Shown here piece by piece: positions 10,078 to 21,253 of a stretch of DNA of 64,000 nt. The number at the start of each line of letters is the position of its first letter. Position 1 is the stretch's first letter. The translations under genes and the position numbers were made by a program. The notes below the pieces were generated by a model. That model ran no database searches. It was not told the DNA's origin and saw only the letters and a program-made list of their open reading frames with translations. Origin of the DNA: Tridacna crocea (lineage: Eukaryota; Mollusca; Bivalvia; Cardiida; Cardiidae); NCBI GenBank assembly GCA_943736015.1, contig OX031058.1:13293001-13357000 (forward strand), given 5' to 3'.

Positions 10078-11160
10078 AACTCACTAAAAACATCTATCTC
10101 TTTCCTTTGATTATCCAATCAGAAACCACAGGTCATGTATGCATGCCTGCATTTCTGAGGTAACTCGTTATATCGCGAAAAAAAAACCCATACATTTGTT
10201 CTAAAAATAATATTGCTTATTTGTTCGAGTAGTCTGCCGATTTATGTTATGTAGTTAATGAAGACAGGAACTATACACAGTTAATCCCAATTTCGTGAGT
10301 AATGGTGCAATCCCGAATAATATATTTGTCTTTCTCTCAACTGAGCAAGATTATTTCCAAATTTATCATATCGCCGATCTTTTTTGTGAATAAAGTTGAC
10401 GGGGATCAGACTGCACATCCGTGCGGTCTAATTCTCATCTACTTTATTCGCTAAGAACGATTTTGTTCATGTGAAAGTGAAATGACAAGAGCTTGTGAAA
10501 ACATAACGTCGGTGGTGGTGGAGGGGGAGAGGTCGGATTTAGAAGCAGGAAAAATGAATTGCTTATCTCATAGAAAAGATTAGAGTTTAACCCTTGCTGT
10601 GCTAAAATACTAGTATATAGAATGAATGTACTCACGTAGCATGTGGCATAAAAATGTGTGACTCATCATGCAAAAAGGGATCTTCTGGGAACTGCAAAAA
10701 CTGTCAACACCGGTCACTTTCCGCTTTAATGACATTTTCTGTTTGAAAAGTGGTCATTGTACCTTGTTATACAATCATTTTTGAATTATCAACTTAAACT
10801 GACCTGCACTATCGTTGATCTGTTTTCATCTAATTGATGTACAGAATGGTCCCTTTCTGCGTAATGGATCACATAATTATATGTTTCAATTTCTAAGCCG
10901 TGTTTGTCATAATACCGCGAAAAAAAAGGGGGGAATGTGGATCTGATACCACACTACACGTTTAATGCAGTCTGATCATCATCTATACTGCCCGTATAGC
11001 CAATTAAATCCGGATTCAGCGATGCGTGGGATTAGTAGGCAGAAGGAACAGCTTGAAAACGGAGTAAGGATTATAAAAAGGTAGAGTTGTATGTACAGCC
11101 GATGAGATATGAATTCATGTCATGATAAGCCAAGCCGATAAGCCTTCACAAAAACAACCA
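10078..11160. other. About 1.1 kb without a recognised gene
   Basis: Two short family-B-like pieces (GATCAGACTGCACATCCGTG near 10405 and CAGTCTGATCATCATCTATA near 10967). Otherwise nothing recognised. Confidence 0.4.
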
Positions 11161-11167
11161 CAACCGA

Positions 11168-11373
11168 TACCCTTACGCTGCTAAGTGCGACTCAAGGACC
11201 CTTGGCGGACACCGTAGATCAAGATCAAACTGCACAGAATGTGCAGTCTGATCTTAATCTACAGTGTGCGATAAGGAGATATTTATTCATCTAACATATC
11301 TTTGAAATAGCACTTTTTTTTTAATTTTGACTGTTGGCTTGAAAATGGCTTTTTACCTTTTTTTGCAGGTTAA
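11168..11373 (+). mobile_element. Family B MITE
   Basis: CCTTACGCTGCTAAGTGCGAC, then AGATCAAACTGCACAGAATG and TGCAGTCTGATCTTAATC, then GATAAGGAGATAT. Ends at TTAA 11370-11373, which a decayed A copy also uses. Confidence 0.75.
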
Positions 11374-11470
11374 GTGTTAGACATTTTCCAACCAAGCTGA
11401 AATTTAAACAGTCCTAAAGAGAAAGGCTTTTGAAAACGTTGACGAAAATGGAGAAAGTGTTGTCTAGTTA
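11370..11470 (-). mobile_element. Family A remnant, hairpin lost
   Basis: CTAAAGAGAAAGGCTTTTGAAAACGTTGACG then ATGGAGAAAGTGTTG. Only one arm survives. Confidence 0.45.
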
Positions 11471-11657
11471 GGGTTGAGACATTTCTTTGCAGTATTGACT
11501 TTTTTTGCTGAAATTTAATTCCTTGGCTTCTATGCTCGACTCAAACAGTGCCAACTGGATTTGGCAACAATTTTAGACATAGTATTTTAACCCTGGCCCT
11601 GAGAAACAAGTGAAACAAAACTTTAAAGCTGATTGTAACAACCCAAATTCTGCTATT

Positions 11658-11890
11658 TTAACCCTTTACCACACACAATGACGACTTATAACACCCCTGA
11701 AAGTGAAGGTTTTTAAAAAAAGTGTGGGAAAAGGAGAAAATGCTGGTAACCAGCATTTTCTCCCGTTTTCCCACGATGTTTTCGACCCTATCAAAGAAAA
11801 CTCATTTCATATGAGCAACACTGAAACCGTCATTAGGAAATGCTTTCAATTCGGACAGGTCTAAAATATTGTCGTTGGCTAAAGGGTTAA
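11658..11890 (-). mobile_element. Family A MITE, full length
   Basis: TTAACCCTTTACCACACAC to GGCTAAAGGGTTAA. Hairpin GGAGAAAATGCTGGTAACCAGCATTTTCTCC. Its last TTAA is the start of the next B copy. Confidence 0.85.
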
Positions 11891-12113
11891 AGGTGACTTT
11901 ATTTTTTTGGGGGGGGGGGGGGGGAGGTTTATTATGTCCTTATCGGACAGTGCGGATCCATGATCAGAAGCTGTGTTGGTTACAAATGCAGAAAATTCTG
12001 GAATATAAGACAAAGAACATTCTTAAGAATGGCTGGTGAATACAGGCCCAGACTGCACATTCTACACTGTCCGAAAAAGGTCCTAGAGTCGAGCTTCGCA
12101 GCCTAAGGATTAA
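11887..12113 (-). mobile_element. Family B MITE split by a J half-element
   Basis: CCTTATCGGACAGTGCGGATC and, further on, AGACTGCACATTC, CTACACTGTCCG, GCCTAAGGATTAA. Between them, 11990-12050 is half of a J palindrome. A run of 17 G near 11920 disturbs the left arm. Confidence 0.6.
11990..12050. repeat. Family J half-palindrome inside B
   Basis: GACAAAGAACATTCTTAAGA and TGGTGAATACAGGCCC match the right arm of J at 26060-26105 and 35100-35145. Confidence 0.6.
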
Positions 12114-12194
12114 TTGCTAGATATTGTATAGTTCCCATTCCCCCACCCACCCATTTTTTTTGCCGTTTTCTTTACCCAAAGCTAGGAAGCAAAC

Positions 12195-12840
12195 ATGCTT
12201 AAAGGTGGGTATCTAGAATTTTTACACTCCACCAAATTAGAAAATATATATATCACAGAAATTTATATGAAAAAAACAATACAAATCATCAATGATTAAG
12301 AATCATAAAATAATTAAAAAAAATTTTTTTGATAGTATTCCTTTAAAAGGCTACGTAGCCTCTTGAGCTATTTTTAGATTTCCCGCCAAAAATAAAAAAA
12401 GGGATTAGTGGGAATGTCATGCGACTGGCACGTGAAAAATGACGCTGAAATTCCATAACATAACAAACATGTAATTATTTTCCATAAAGTCTTATTCAAA
12501 CGCTATGTTTGAAATTTCATCTGTATATTTCCGATGTGTAAACGAGCGAGGTGCTCATGTAAAAATAGACCATGTTTCCCGTCGGTGTCGACCTGGGCTG
12601 TAGTAAATCTCTAATTTCTCTTGTTGTCGGATGGTTTTCGACTACTGGGGTTTTATGAATGAAAATTATAAGGCTTTTGGAGTATAAGGATGATTTTTTT
12701 GTATTCTTGTAAAATTTTCGTTTTAAAATCTGAAGGGCCACCTTTAAACCACATTCTTTTAGTTGTTGAGCAATTCTTAAATTGGTTGTAAAATGCTGCA
12801 CGTTTTCGTGTGCGTTGACATCTTGACCTACAGAACCCAT
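12195..12840 (-). repeat. Family P element, copy 2, with a 107-codon frame
   Basis: On the minus strand an open frame (12517-12840) includes NAHENVQHFTTNLRIAQQLK and the shared KTPVVENHPTTREIRDLL. The 3' A/T-rich half continues to 12195, ending AAGGTGGGT inverted. Compared with copy 3, most differences change amino acids, so I see no sign of selection. The protein family is unknown. Confidence 0.65.
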
Positions 12841-12849
12841 AAATAAACC

Positions 12850-13440
12850 TTACGTTGCCGGTTTTATAATTTACTGGTGGAAAAAAGCATCAACGTTCAT
12901 TATCAGAATCAAGGCACGTATGTCATGCTGTTACAAACTGTATGTCAAAATATTTACATAGTGTTGAAGAAATTACGTTTGAAAACTCTAACCAAGTCGT
13001 TTGTCATCTTACATGCACCGGTTGTTTGTTTACAGGTACAAAATGCTTTGTATCTGGCTTATTACATACTTCTGGGCGGTGCTGTTACTCGGAAAAAGTC
13101 GCAGCTTTTTACCCTTATTCTGGTGAATAAATAAAACCAATTTTCAAATACGAGAAGCAAAAATGTTTGCGAATTCGTGTAAGATCGCCTTTCATCGCGT
13201 AAATCGTACAGATTCGACAAAGACACGAGTAATCTGTATAATCGATCGGCCGATAGACGCTGCTTCTCCGCATCGATTACAGACTACCCGAGTTATAGCC
13301 GAATCCATACGATATTTTGGAGATAAAAGGCGATTTTACTCGAATCCCTTTCGGTCGCACTATCCTTACACTCCTCTTTTCCACAGCACGGCTCATGTTT
13401 AACAATAACTGCCGTCTGTAGAGTACGAGCGTACTAACGT
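12850..13440. other. No recognised gene or repeat
   Basis: Two open frames of 60-85 codons overlap here on the plus strand, with no family resemblance or splice support. I see nothing else. Confidence 0.35.
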
Positions 13441-13461
13441 CATGTTTGTTACCTATTGCGT

Positions 13462-13690
13462 TATCTGTTTACCAAACGACAAAATTCTGGATAAATCCAA
13501 ATTGAAAGGATTTGCAGACGACAAACTAAATATGAATCAAAACTTGAAAGTTGACTGGAGAAGGTTAGAAAACATTGTGGGAAAAGGAGAAAATGCTGGT
13601 TACCAGCATTTTCTCCTTTTCCCACAATGTTTTCAAAAGCCTTTTTCTCTGGGTCGTTAAAAACGGGATTGTATAGTAAAGAGTGAACAA
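13462..13690 (+). mobile_element. Family A MITE
   Basis: GTTTACCAAACGACAAAATTC opens the left arm. Hairpin at 13571-13632. The ends have lost TTAA (TAGTAAAGAGTGAA on the right). Confidence 0.8.
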
Positions 13691-14107
13691 TCTGAACGAA
13701 TTCTCAAACCTTACTTTGTGAATGCCAACATGAAACTGATGATCCAGCAACAAGCTGACGTCTACAAACAACCATTAAAATTCATACTAATTGCTCACTT
13801 ACACGTAAACACTAGTTTGTTGTTTTGCGAAATAGTGCCTGTCCCACAAACAACAGTCTGGCAACCCTTGCCCTGCTGTGTTCTCGAAACTGATATTGCT
13901 GGTCAATGGAAATGGGAAATTTCTAGCCATTTGAAAGCTGATTTGACAAGAAAATCTCACACAATATTGTTACATCAAGCTTAAAAGTCAGAATACTGTT
14001 CCATGTAGACTAAACTTAACAGTTAAATCTGCTACATGCGCTACAGGAAACTTTCTGGTCGATTGTGAAACCAAAAACAATTGCTATTTCAGAGTTATCT
14101 ATACAAG

Positions 14108-14223
14108 GGAAAAAATATCTCTGACGGACATGTGTAGATTCAAGATCAGACTGCACATTATGTGCAGTCTGATCTTGATCTACACTGTCCGCAAGAGCAC
14201 ATTGAGTCGAATTTAGCAATTAA
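14108..14223 (-). mobile_element. Family B MITE, partial
   Basis: AAGATCAGACTGCACATTATGTGCAGTCTGATCTT is a perfect hairpin, followed by CTACACTGTCCGC and AGTCGAATTTAGCAATTAA. Confidence 0.7.
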
Positions 14224-14810
14224 AAGGTTTACTTATAGTATCAGATAAAGAACTTGTATTTGTATTCGGAATGCGAAGGAGAACGACGATTTCTCTTGGC
14301 AACAACAATCCGTGGTTCACACGGCCCTTTTTGCAATAAGCAATTAACATTGTAAGCCAGACTTTTTGAGCTTAACATAAAATGGCAGTTAATACTAATA
14401 CGTTAGTTTCGTTGAGATTTTATCCTCGAAAACTACTGGTAACTGTCGTTTACCTGCTATGTACTCTAATACCCCCATTCCACTAGGCCGCGATCCACGG
14501 CGCTCTGATGGAGCGCCGTAGATCGCCATGCAGAGCGCCAAGAACGCCAAGCACGCTAACAGATCTTTAACGGATCTCCAAGATCGCCTAGATCGCCACC
14601 AGTCTACTCCCTTGCACAAAGATCCGTGGCGCTCTCTTCAGAACGCCGTCACATCGCTACTCAATCGCTTAAATAGCTATCGAAACGCAACTTGAACGTA
14701 AACATCGTAAATAGAGCGCTATCGGATCGCTCAAGAGCCCAAATGTTCCTCCAGTATGCCGGTCATTGCGCTCCTATGTGATCCGATAGCGACCATCAGA
14801 GATGCAGTAG

Positions 14811-14945
14811 CGCTCCGTTGCGATCAAGTGGCGATATGATCGCGCTCTGTTACGATCAAGTGGCGATATGATAGCGCTCTGTTACGATCAAGTGGCGATA
14901 GGATAGCGCTCAATTACGATCAAGTGGCGTTATGATGGCGCTCCG
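14811..14945. repeat. 32-bp tandem repeat inside N, four units
   Basis: GATCAAGTGGCGATATGAT starts at 14822, 14854, 14886 and 14918, each unit followed by a GCGCTC-containing segment. Confidence 0.85.
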
Positions 14946-14984
14946 ATCGCGCTTTTGAAGGACTACATAACAGAGTGTCTGTCT

Positions 14985-15170
14985 CTGAGACCGGTAGTGC
15001 AGTGCTAAAACGCTAAACTTTCAATTCTGAGGCACGAAGTTCGATACCCGGCCCAACCAGGACCTTTCTGAGACACCTTATGTTTCCCACGAGGTGGACT
15101 CGCGTGTATCGGTGCTTTATACTGGGCACGTTAAGGAACAAAGAAGGTATATTCGAAGAAGAGCTCGGGG
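14985..15170 (+). repeat. tRNA-derived SINE nested in N
   Basis: Box-A-like GGTAGTGCAGTGCTA (14993-15007) and box-B-like AAGTTCGATACCCG (15038-15051) at tRNA spacing, then a conserved-looking body (TTTCCCACGAGGTGGACTCG). Confidence 0.6.
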
Positions 15171-15800
15171 CTTGTGCCCGGATTTCCTTGTATCCGATTC
15201 TTTTTCTCTAATGGTCCATACCATATATGCCTCGAGCACAGAGGGACCTTAATCCTACAAAGTCATCATATCATCATTTCGCATTTGGAGATCACCTGGT
15301 GTAGGTACAATAAATTCTTCAGTCAACTACAGTATGCCACCCAGGAGAAGAAGCGAAAGGAGGGTCAAAGCCTTGGGTCGCTAATAAAGCGAAAACAGGT
15401 CGCATAAGGTCGCAACACCTAGCGAGGCTACGATAGTGACTATGTACTGTTCAAGCGCTATCGGATCTCAATGGTCGTTACTTGATCGCCGTTGGAGCGT
15501 CATCTGGTTGTTATCTGAGCGGGAGTGTCCTCATAATCACCAATCCGGTAGCGATCTGAGGCGATCTACGGCGCTCTGTATGAGCGCACAGAGCGCCGTA
15601 GATCGCGGTCTAGTGGAATGGGGGTATAAGAGAAGACAGACAGACTAATGTGATAAAGGAGGTTCGCCAAGTTTTGAAGACGTGGCTGGAATTTTGACGG
15701 TAACGTACTATGTCAAAATGTCACTGAGTCTTACGTTGATATTATTGGCGAGGAAACAAACAAGAGAATTTTAAAGTGATTGGTTTACATTGAGCAAAAA

Positions 15801-15826
15801 TTATAAACCGTACTTTTTTGTTTCTC
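15801..15826 (-). CDS. Exon 5: terminal exon candidate (ETKKYGL-stop)
   Basis: After ATTTGCAG the sequence supplies the two bases that complete the phase-1 codon, then seven codons (ETKKYGL) and TAA. The acceptor's pyrimidine tract is modest. The short basic end agrees with exon 4. Downstream, the N transposon begins about 170 bp away and I see only a weak AATAAT-like signal before it, so the true 3' end is unknown. Confidence 0.4.
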
Positions 15827-18800
15827 CTGCAAATTTTACCAGACAATTTACAGGTAAATTGAAATAATGTGTAACATACATCTTGACATTTATCATGGTA
15901 TTGTAAGGAAAAATTCTCGATTCTGCCAATAGAAGGTATGTCTTTTTAAAAAGAGGGAATACAAATCTGTTGCGCAAGCGTGCAGTGTGACCCAAAGCTC
16001 TTGATAAAGGGAGTAATTTTGATTTGAAAATTGAAAATATTAATTATTTTCCACTAAACCCTATGTTGTGGGTACTCATTAAAAGTGTCTCATCGAGACG
16101 ATTCTAATGAGTACCAACAACACAGGGCTTGGAAGAAAAATAAAGGATTTAAAATACCATCACTCCCTCTTTTCTGGAGCTCTGAATGTTTATGAGCTAT
16201 ACTTTGGCAGGTTAAAAAGAGAAGCTAAAATTACTGAAATTTTGTCAGCAGTAAGAAAAACCATAAAAAAATGTTTCTGCCTAACCATTACGATCTTACA
16301 AGACGAGTATGAAGTTTTCAGGAGTAGGATTTTGTATTTTCAGTGTTGAGTGAATGGATGTTAAATAAAACGAAATAAATAAATTATTTTTAGAATAAGG
16401 CTGAGGTATGTTTTTGATCTGATCAATCATTCTGCAAAAAATCAAACTAAATGAAACATCAGTGCTTTGGTCAGAGATAAAAAGAAAAAGGTCTGCGTGG
16501 AATAAAAGCTTAGAAGTGTCGGTTTATTTTAACCCTTGTCCTGCTAAAGAAAAAAAATTAAACTTTCAACCTGATGGTAAGGACCCATTTATTGTTGTAT
16601 ATTATATTTCATGTGTCTATTTTTAGAAATGTTATGGGTAAAGAAATGTCGTAATTAAGGCTGGTGGGGGGAATTATTTCCCCGCCATATATTTTCCTCC
16701 TATCGAAAATCTGGAACTACTTTTTCGGAAAATAGTGGTTATCCGGTTAATTGACTTGAGATCACTAGTTTTAAAAGTGGCATTCGTTGACAAAATAATC
16801 AGAGGAAATATACAATACATTTCATCATCTTGTGGTAAATATGGGGAAATATTTGCCTCAAAAGGGAAAGGTCCGCAAAATAACCTGTGCCCTACGGCAC
16901 TCGTTATTTTCGCATACCTCTCCCTTTTTCGGCAAATATTTCGTCATATTAACCACAAACTGATGAAATAAACTCTATTGAAAGGCACTTTTGGAGAGAA
17001 GATACCTCCTTATCGGACAGTGTAGACCCAAGATCAGACTGCACGTTCTGTGCAGTCTGATCTTGATCTACGCTGTCCGCAAAAGGTCAGTGTTTCGAGC
17101 ATAGCAGCATAAGGGCTAAGTTTTGCTGAGCGTACAATTTATTTTCAAGTTTGATAAACCATGACGACATTTTATAATCTTTTTAACTAATCTTTTTTCC
17201 TGAATTAAACTTTACCCTACTAAATAACCACACTGAAAAATCCAAGTCGATAGAGAAAACCCAAATATTGTTACTTCAGGGGTATGTTTCGGGGAATATT
17301 ATTTCATTATCGGACAGCGTAGATCTGAGATCAGACTGTACGTTCTGTGAAGTATGATCTTGATCTGCGCTGTCCGCAAAAGGTCAGTGAGTCGAGCTCA
17401 GCATCCTAAGGGTAAACAGACAGAAACAATTCATTTTCCTTACCTTTAGTTGGTTTTCTCCTAAATTTGCAAGCGGCTTTACATCCGGGTCCCTGTAAAA
17501 AAAGAAATCGTTACTGGTGTTACAGCGGAAGGTGAATAGGTAAGAAAGGGTACCACAGGACCAGTCTTCACAGTAATTTTGAATCTAATATCGTCGCACT
17601 TTCAAGTTTAGAGATATTGGTTAAAGGCCCAAATAGCTGTTAAAGAGATACTGTAGGCATTAAAAGGCATTTCACTGTAAATCATATCAATTAAAATCAT
17701 GGAAGTTATTTATAAATGTGTCTATCTGTTACTGTGTGATCACCACAACTGTTAGTTGCTCAGAGAAAAAAATGAATTTAAAATCAGACAAAAAGTAAAC
17801 AAAAGTAACCAATATAGCAACTTAGAAAGTTTTAAAATAATTCTGATATTAATTTCTCTGCCACTAACGACAAAGACTTGGATCTACCCTACAAGAGATT
17901 GTCATTTTCACAATAACTGTCATAATAAATGATATGAGTCCCCTGCCACCTGACCGCACAACGAATTTATTATACTGCAAAGTTTTACCATTCTAACGTT
18001 TGATAAGCGAAATTCACATGTTTTTTGGTTTAAAAAATTGAGGACGCTGACGAAGTAGAATCTCCCCTCTGAGAGCCCCAATTCAATGAAAACTGACGTC
18101 ACTGGGAAATGAAGTCACTGAAGCCTTAGTAATAGTGCTAAAACGTGCAGCTTGGCGCATAATCTTGATGTTAATTTTAATCGACCTCTCAATTTTGGAT
18201 TTGGTGTTTATAGTGTAGTCATGTATACAGGGCTCCCGAAAGGGAAACAGCTTTTACGTTGGTTTTGCCAGTGTACATGATAATATGTCCGAGGCATATT
18301 AGCCAATCAGATCTCGAGAAATTCGTTTGCAGTATAATAAATGTGTCTCTGTAGGAATATCACAGCTACCCTCTCGTGTTAAATTTTGTAGGCTTTGTAA
18401 TAGAATTTCAAAAATCAAAGTAAGTGCAAAAAAAAAATGTTTGAAAGTACTCACACAAACTTTGCCTTTGCAAACTTCTTTCCATTTTTCGTAGTCACGA
18501 AAGATAGGTTCACACATTTTCCAACACTGGAAATAGAAATGAAAATGAAATTAAGTTATTATAGATGAGTCGTGCGCTTGTAACAGTGGGTAAAAATCAT
18601 GCATCTTTGTGATGAAATAAACCGAGTAAGTCATCACATAATGATAGATTAAAAAACTCACGTAATATTATCGACTTGGTCTAGAGGTCCTTCGAAATAT
18701 TGGCAAAAAGTTTCGACTCACGTCAGCCTGCGCGGACTGCGCAGGATGACGTGAGTCGATAATTTTTGCAGATGCTTTAATATCCCTTTTCACTGTGCAT

Positions 18801-21217
18801 AGCTAAAAATTTATTTCAAGAAGTACTTGGTGGCAAAGGTATGTGTTCAAAGTTAATTACAATATCAATACTGGTATACTTGTTTCTTGGTACTGTAAGA
18901 TTTTTATAAAATGTTGCTGCCCTTGGTAAAATGCCGCTATCAGAGAAGCAAAGATTCCCTTCCACGGTTTTCAGAAATAGGACGAGAAGTAATTGGAAGA
19001 AAATAAGCCGTGCTCCTTGACAAGAGGATCTAATGCATATGAACAAAGTATTCACTCAGGTCAGCAAGCTGACCTGTTTCGAAACTTTTTGTTGTCGTTC
19101 AATTCTAAGACTAAGAGAAGCTGCTCCAAGAACCAATTTACCTGATGATAAAGTTAGTTTTAAGTCAAAATTGATTTTGTGACTAAAAACATTATGTGAT
19201 ATTATATACTTTGAATAAAAAATTATGTGATATTATATACTTTGTATAATGTACCACAGAGGTGCATAAACCCCTTTTGTAAGAACATGCCTCATGTGGA
19301 GCGTTGAATTACTTCTATCCTCGTTTCTTATTGACGTTTTACAGGAAACAAGTTTCAAGTTTTGAAAACAATCACCTTGCATAGAGAAGGCAAATTATAG
19401 GACAGGGAAATGTTGTTTTTGAGTTTTAAGGAAAACAACAGTTTTCACTCGAAGGTTACTAATGGGGTGCAAAAACAAGTGTTCATGTGGTAATGAGATA
19501 ATTTGGTACGACGTCAAGTTGTATTTGTGATGTAAAGTAGTTTTTGTAAGAAAGAGATTGGGAGAGATATATAGGATCTGACATGAGTTGGTTCTTGAGA
19601 TAAAAATTTATTAAACGAGTCCACAAAAATGTTATCAAGCGAACCTTTGGCGAGCTTAATAACATTTTTTGTGGACGAGTTTAATATTACTTTACCTCAA
19701 AAACCAACGAGTGTCAGATTTTTTTAATCACATCACTGTATAGCAAGAATTACAGTCAAAAATGTGTTAGACTAGAGGCATACATGTATCATGTGTAGTG
19801 AAATTTACATGAAGCCTGTGCGCTCACTTTGACAGGTAAATTACGAACGAAAAATAGTTCCAAAGAAACATGCAGATATTGATTTTGTTTTGAGTCTACA
19901 AGTGATTGAATTCACAACTTTATCACTATTAAGAATTTTGACCACAAATTTCCATTAGGAACCTTGGTCAGTAATGCTTTAGAATGAATCGTATAATTAC
20001 AGGGTGTTGACCAAATACAGCACTACTTTTTTTTTTATCTCACACGTGTGTGAGGTAAGAAAATTTGTAATGGCTGTATTATTAGGAGAGTTATGTGATA
20101 AAGTGGTGTAGAGGTACCCTGTCAATGCACAAATAAAGGCTCCGGTTCAAATGCCATAATGAGCGGCCGGGTCGATTTTTAGGACTACTCACACCGCGAC
20201 GTGAGAACTATATAATGTTTCATGAAAGCGATCGTCGAGACTGAGTTAATATATGAGTAAGTTGTAAAATCTTGTTTCGCAATCTATGTTGCGTAGAATA
20301 ACAGGTTTAAAATGAAATAAACGTAGATTTTTTTTTGACAAAGAAATAAAGAAAACCGTTCACAAAATCATGGCTGAACTGTTTGACGTTTGCGCATGTT
20401 TATATACGATGTGAAGCGGTTAAAAGGGCTAAGATACATACCGGTATCTGGATTTACTTCGAAAACCTCGTCAAAACAAGCTGTAGTTACGTGGTTTTTT
20501 AAGTAAACCGACGATATTAACCATGTTCTTACAAATGGCAGCATAATGCATCTCGGATCCATGGAACCCACTTATTTTTGGCAACCGGCTTAATCATGAG
20601 ATAGAATGGTCCTTGAGCATACAAACAATTGACCAATAACGAAAAGTTTCGGCCCAGGTCAGCCTGCGCGGAATGCGCAGGCTGACATGGGTCGCTACTT
20701 TTCGCAGATACATTAAGCCCCCTTTTCACAGTGCTTGGTTCACATATGTGTTTATATCAATACGATAGCAATGCGCCACAGGGGCAATATTCAGGTGTCT
20801 TCACAACAGTGTTATAGAAAAACACAAGGAAAAATGTTCAGCGAGGTATCCAAGAATGCCGTCTGAACGTTCACAATGAAAACGGCAGAATTTCTCTGTG
20901 TTATGAATCATAAGTTTATTTTCTGTAATGTGCGATATAAATAAACATATTATAGTCTACAAAAACATGCATGATAATTAACTCTTCTTTCTACTATATA
21001 TCGCTCTGACTAATTAACCCCAGGCTCCTTCGTAAATCGAATGGTTTGCTAGGATGATAGAAGAAGGAAAGGAAAAGAAGGAAATATTTTCTCTCTCTCT
21101 CTGTATCTCTCTCTTTGTCTCTGTCTATCTCTGTCAGTCTATCTATTTGTCTGTCTGTCTGTCCGTCTCTCTCTCTCTCTCTCTGGCCCTTCTCTCCCTG
21201 TGTGACGCTTTAGACTC

Positions 21218-21253
<36 letters not shown>

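Larger units (their letters stand above)
14470..15626. mobile_element. Element N, TACCCCC...GGGGGTA ends, flanked by TAA
   Basis: CCCCCATTCCACTAG at the left and the inverted CTAGTGGAATGGGGG at the right continue as about 35-bp inverted repeats (GCGATC, CGGCGCTC). TAA flanks both ends: a 3-bp TWA duplication as in PIF/Harbinger, or TA if the ends are trimmed by two bases. The interior is rich in GCGCTC and GATCGC, holds four 32-bp repeats, and carries a SINE. No transposase frame. Confidence 0.72.

Noticed and set aside
12877..13134. 85-codon plus-strand frame next to P
   Set aside because: No domain, no splice signals, and another overlapping open frame; not distinguishable from chance.
13462..13690. 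Family A hairpin as a rho-independent terminator or microRNA gene
   Set aside because: Bacterial terminators do not apply here; the hairpin occurs in about 50 TTAA-bounded copies, so a transposable origin explains it. Small-RNA production remains untested.
18816..19055. Minus-strand frame with a hydrophobic stretch (LIFFQLLLVLFLKT) just upstream of exon 3, first taken for the signal-peptide exon
   Set aside because: It has no ATG (it opens at GTG after an in-frame stop), its only phase-matching donor is a poor GTACCA, and 22876-22956 gives a better leader with a consensus donor.
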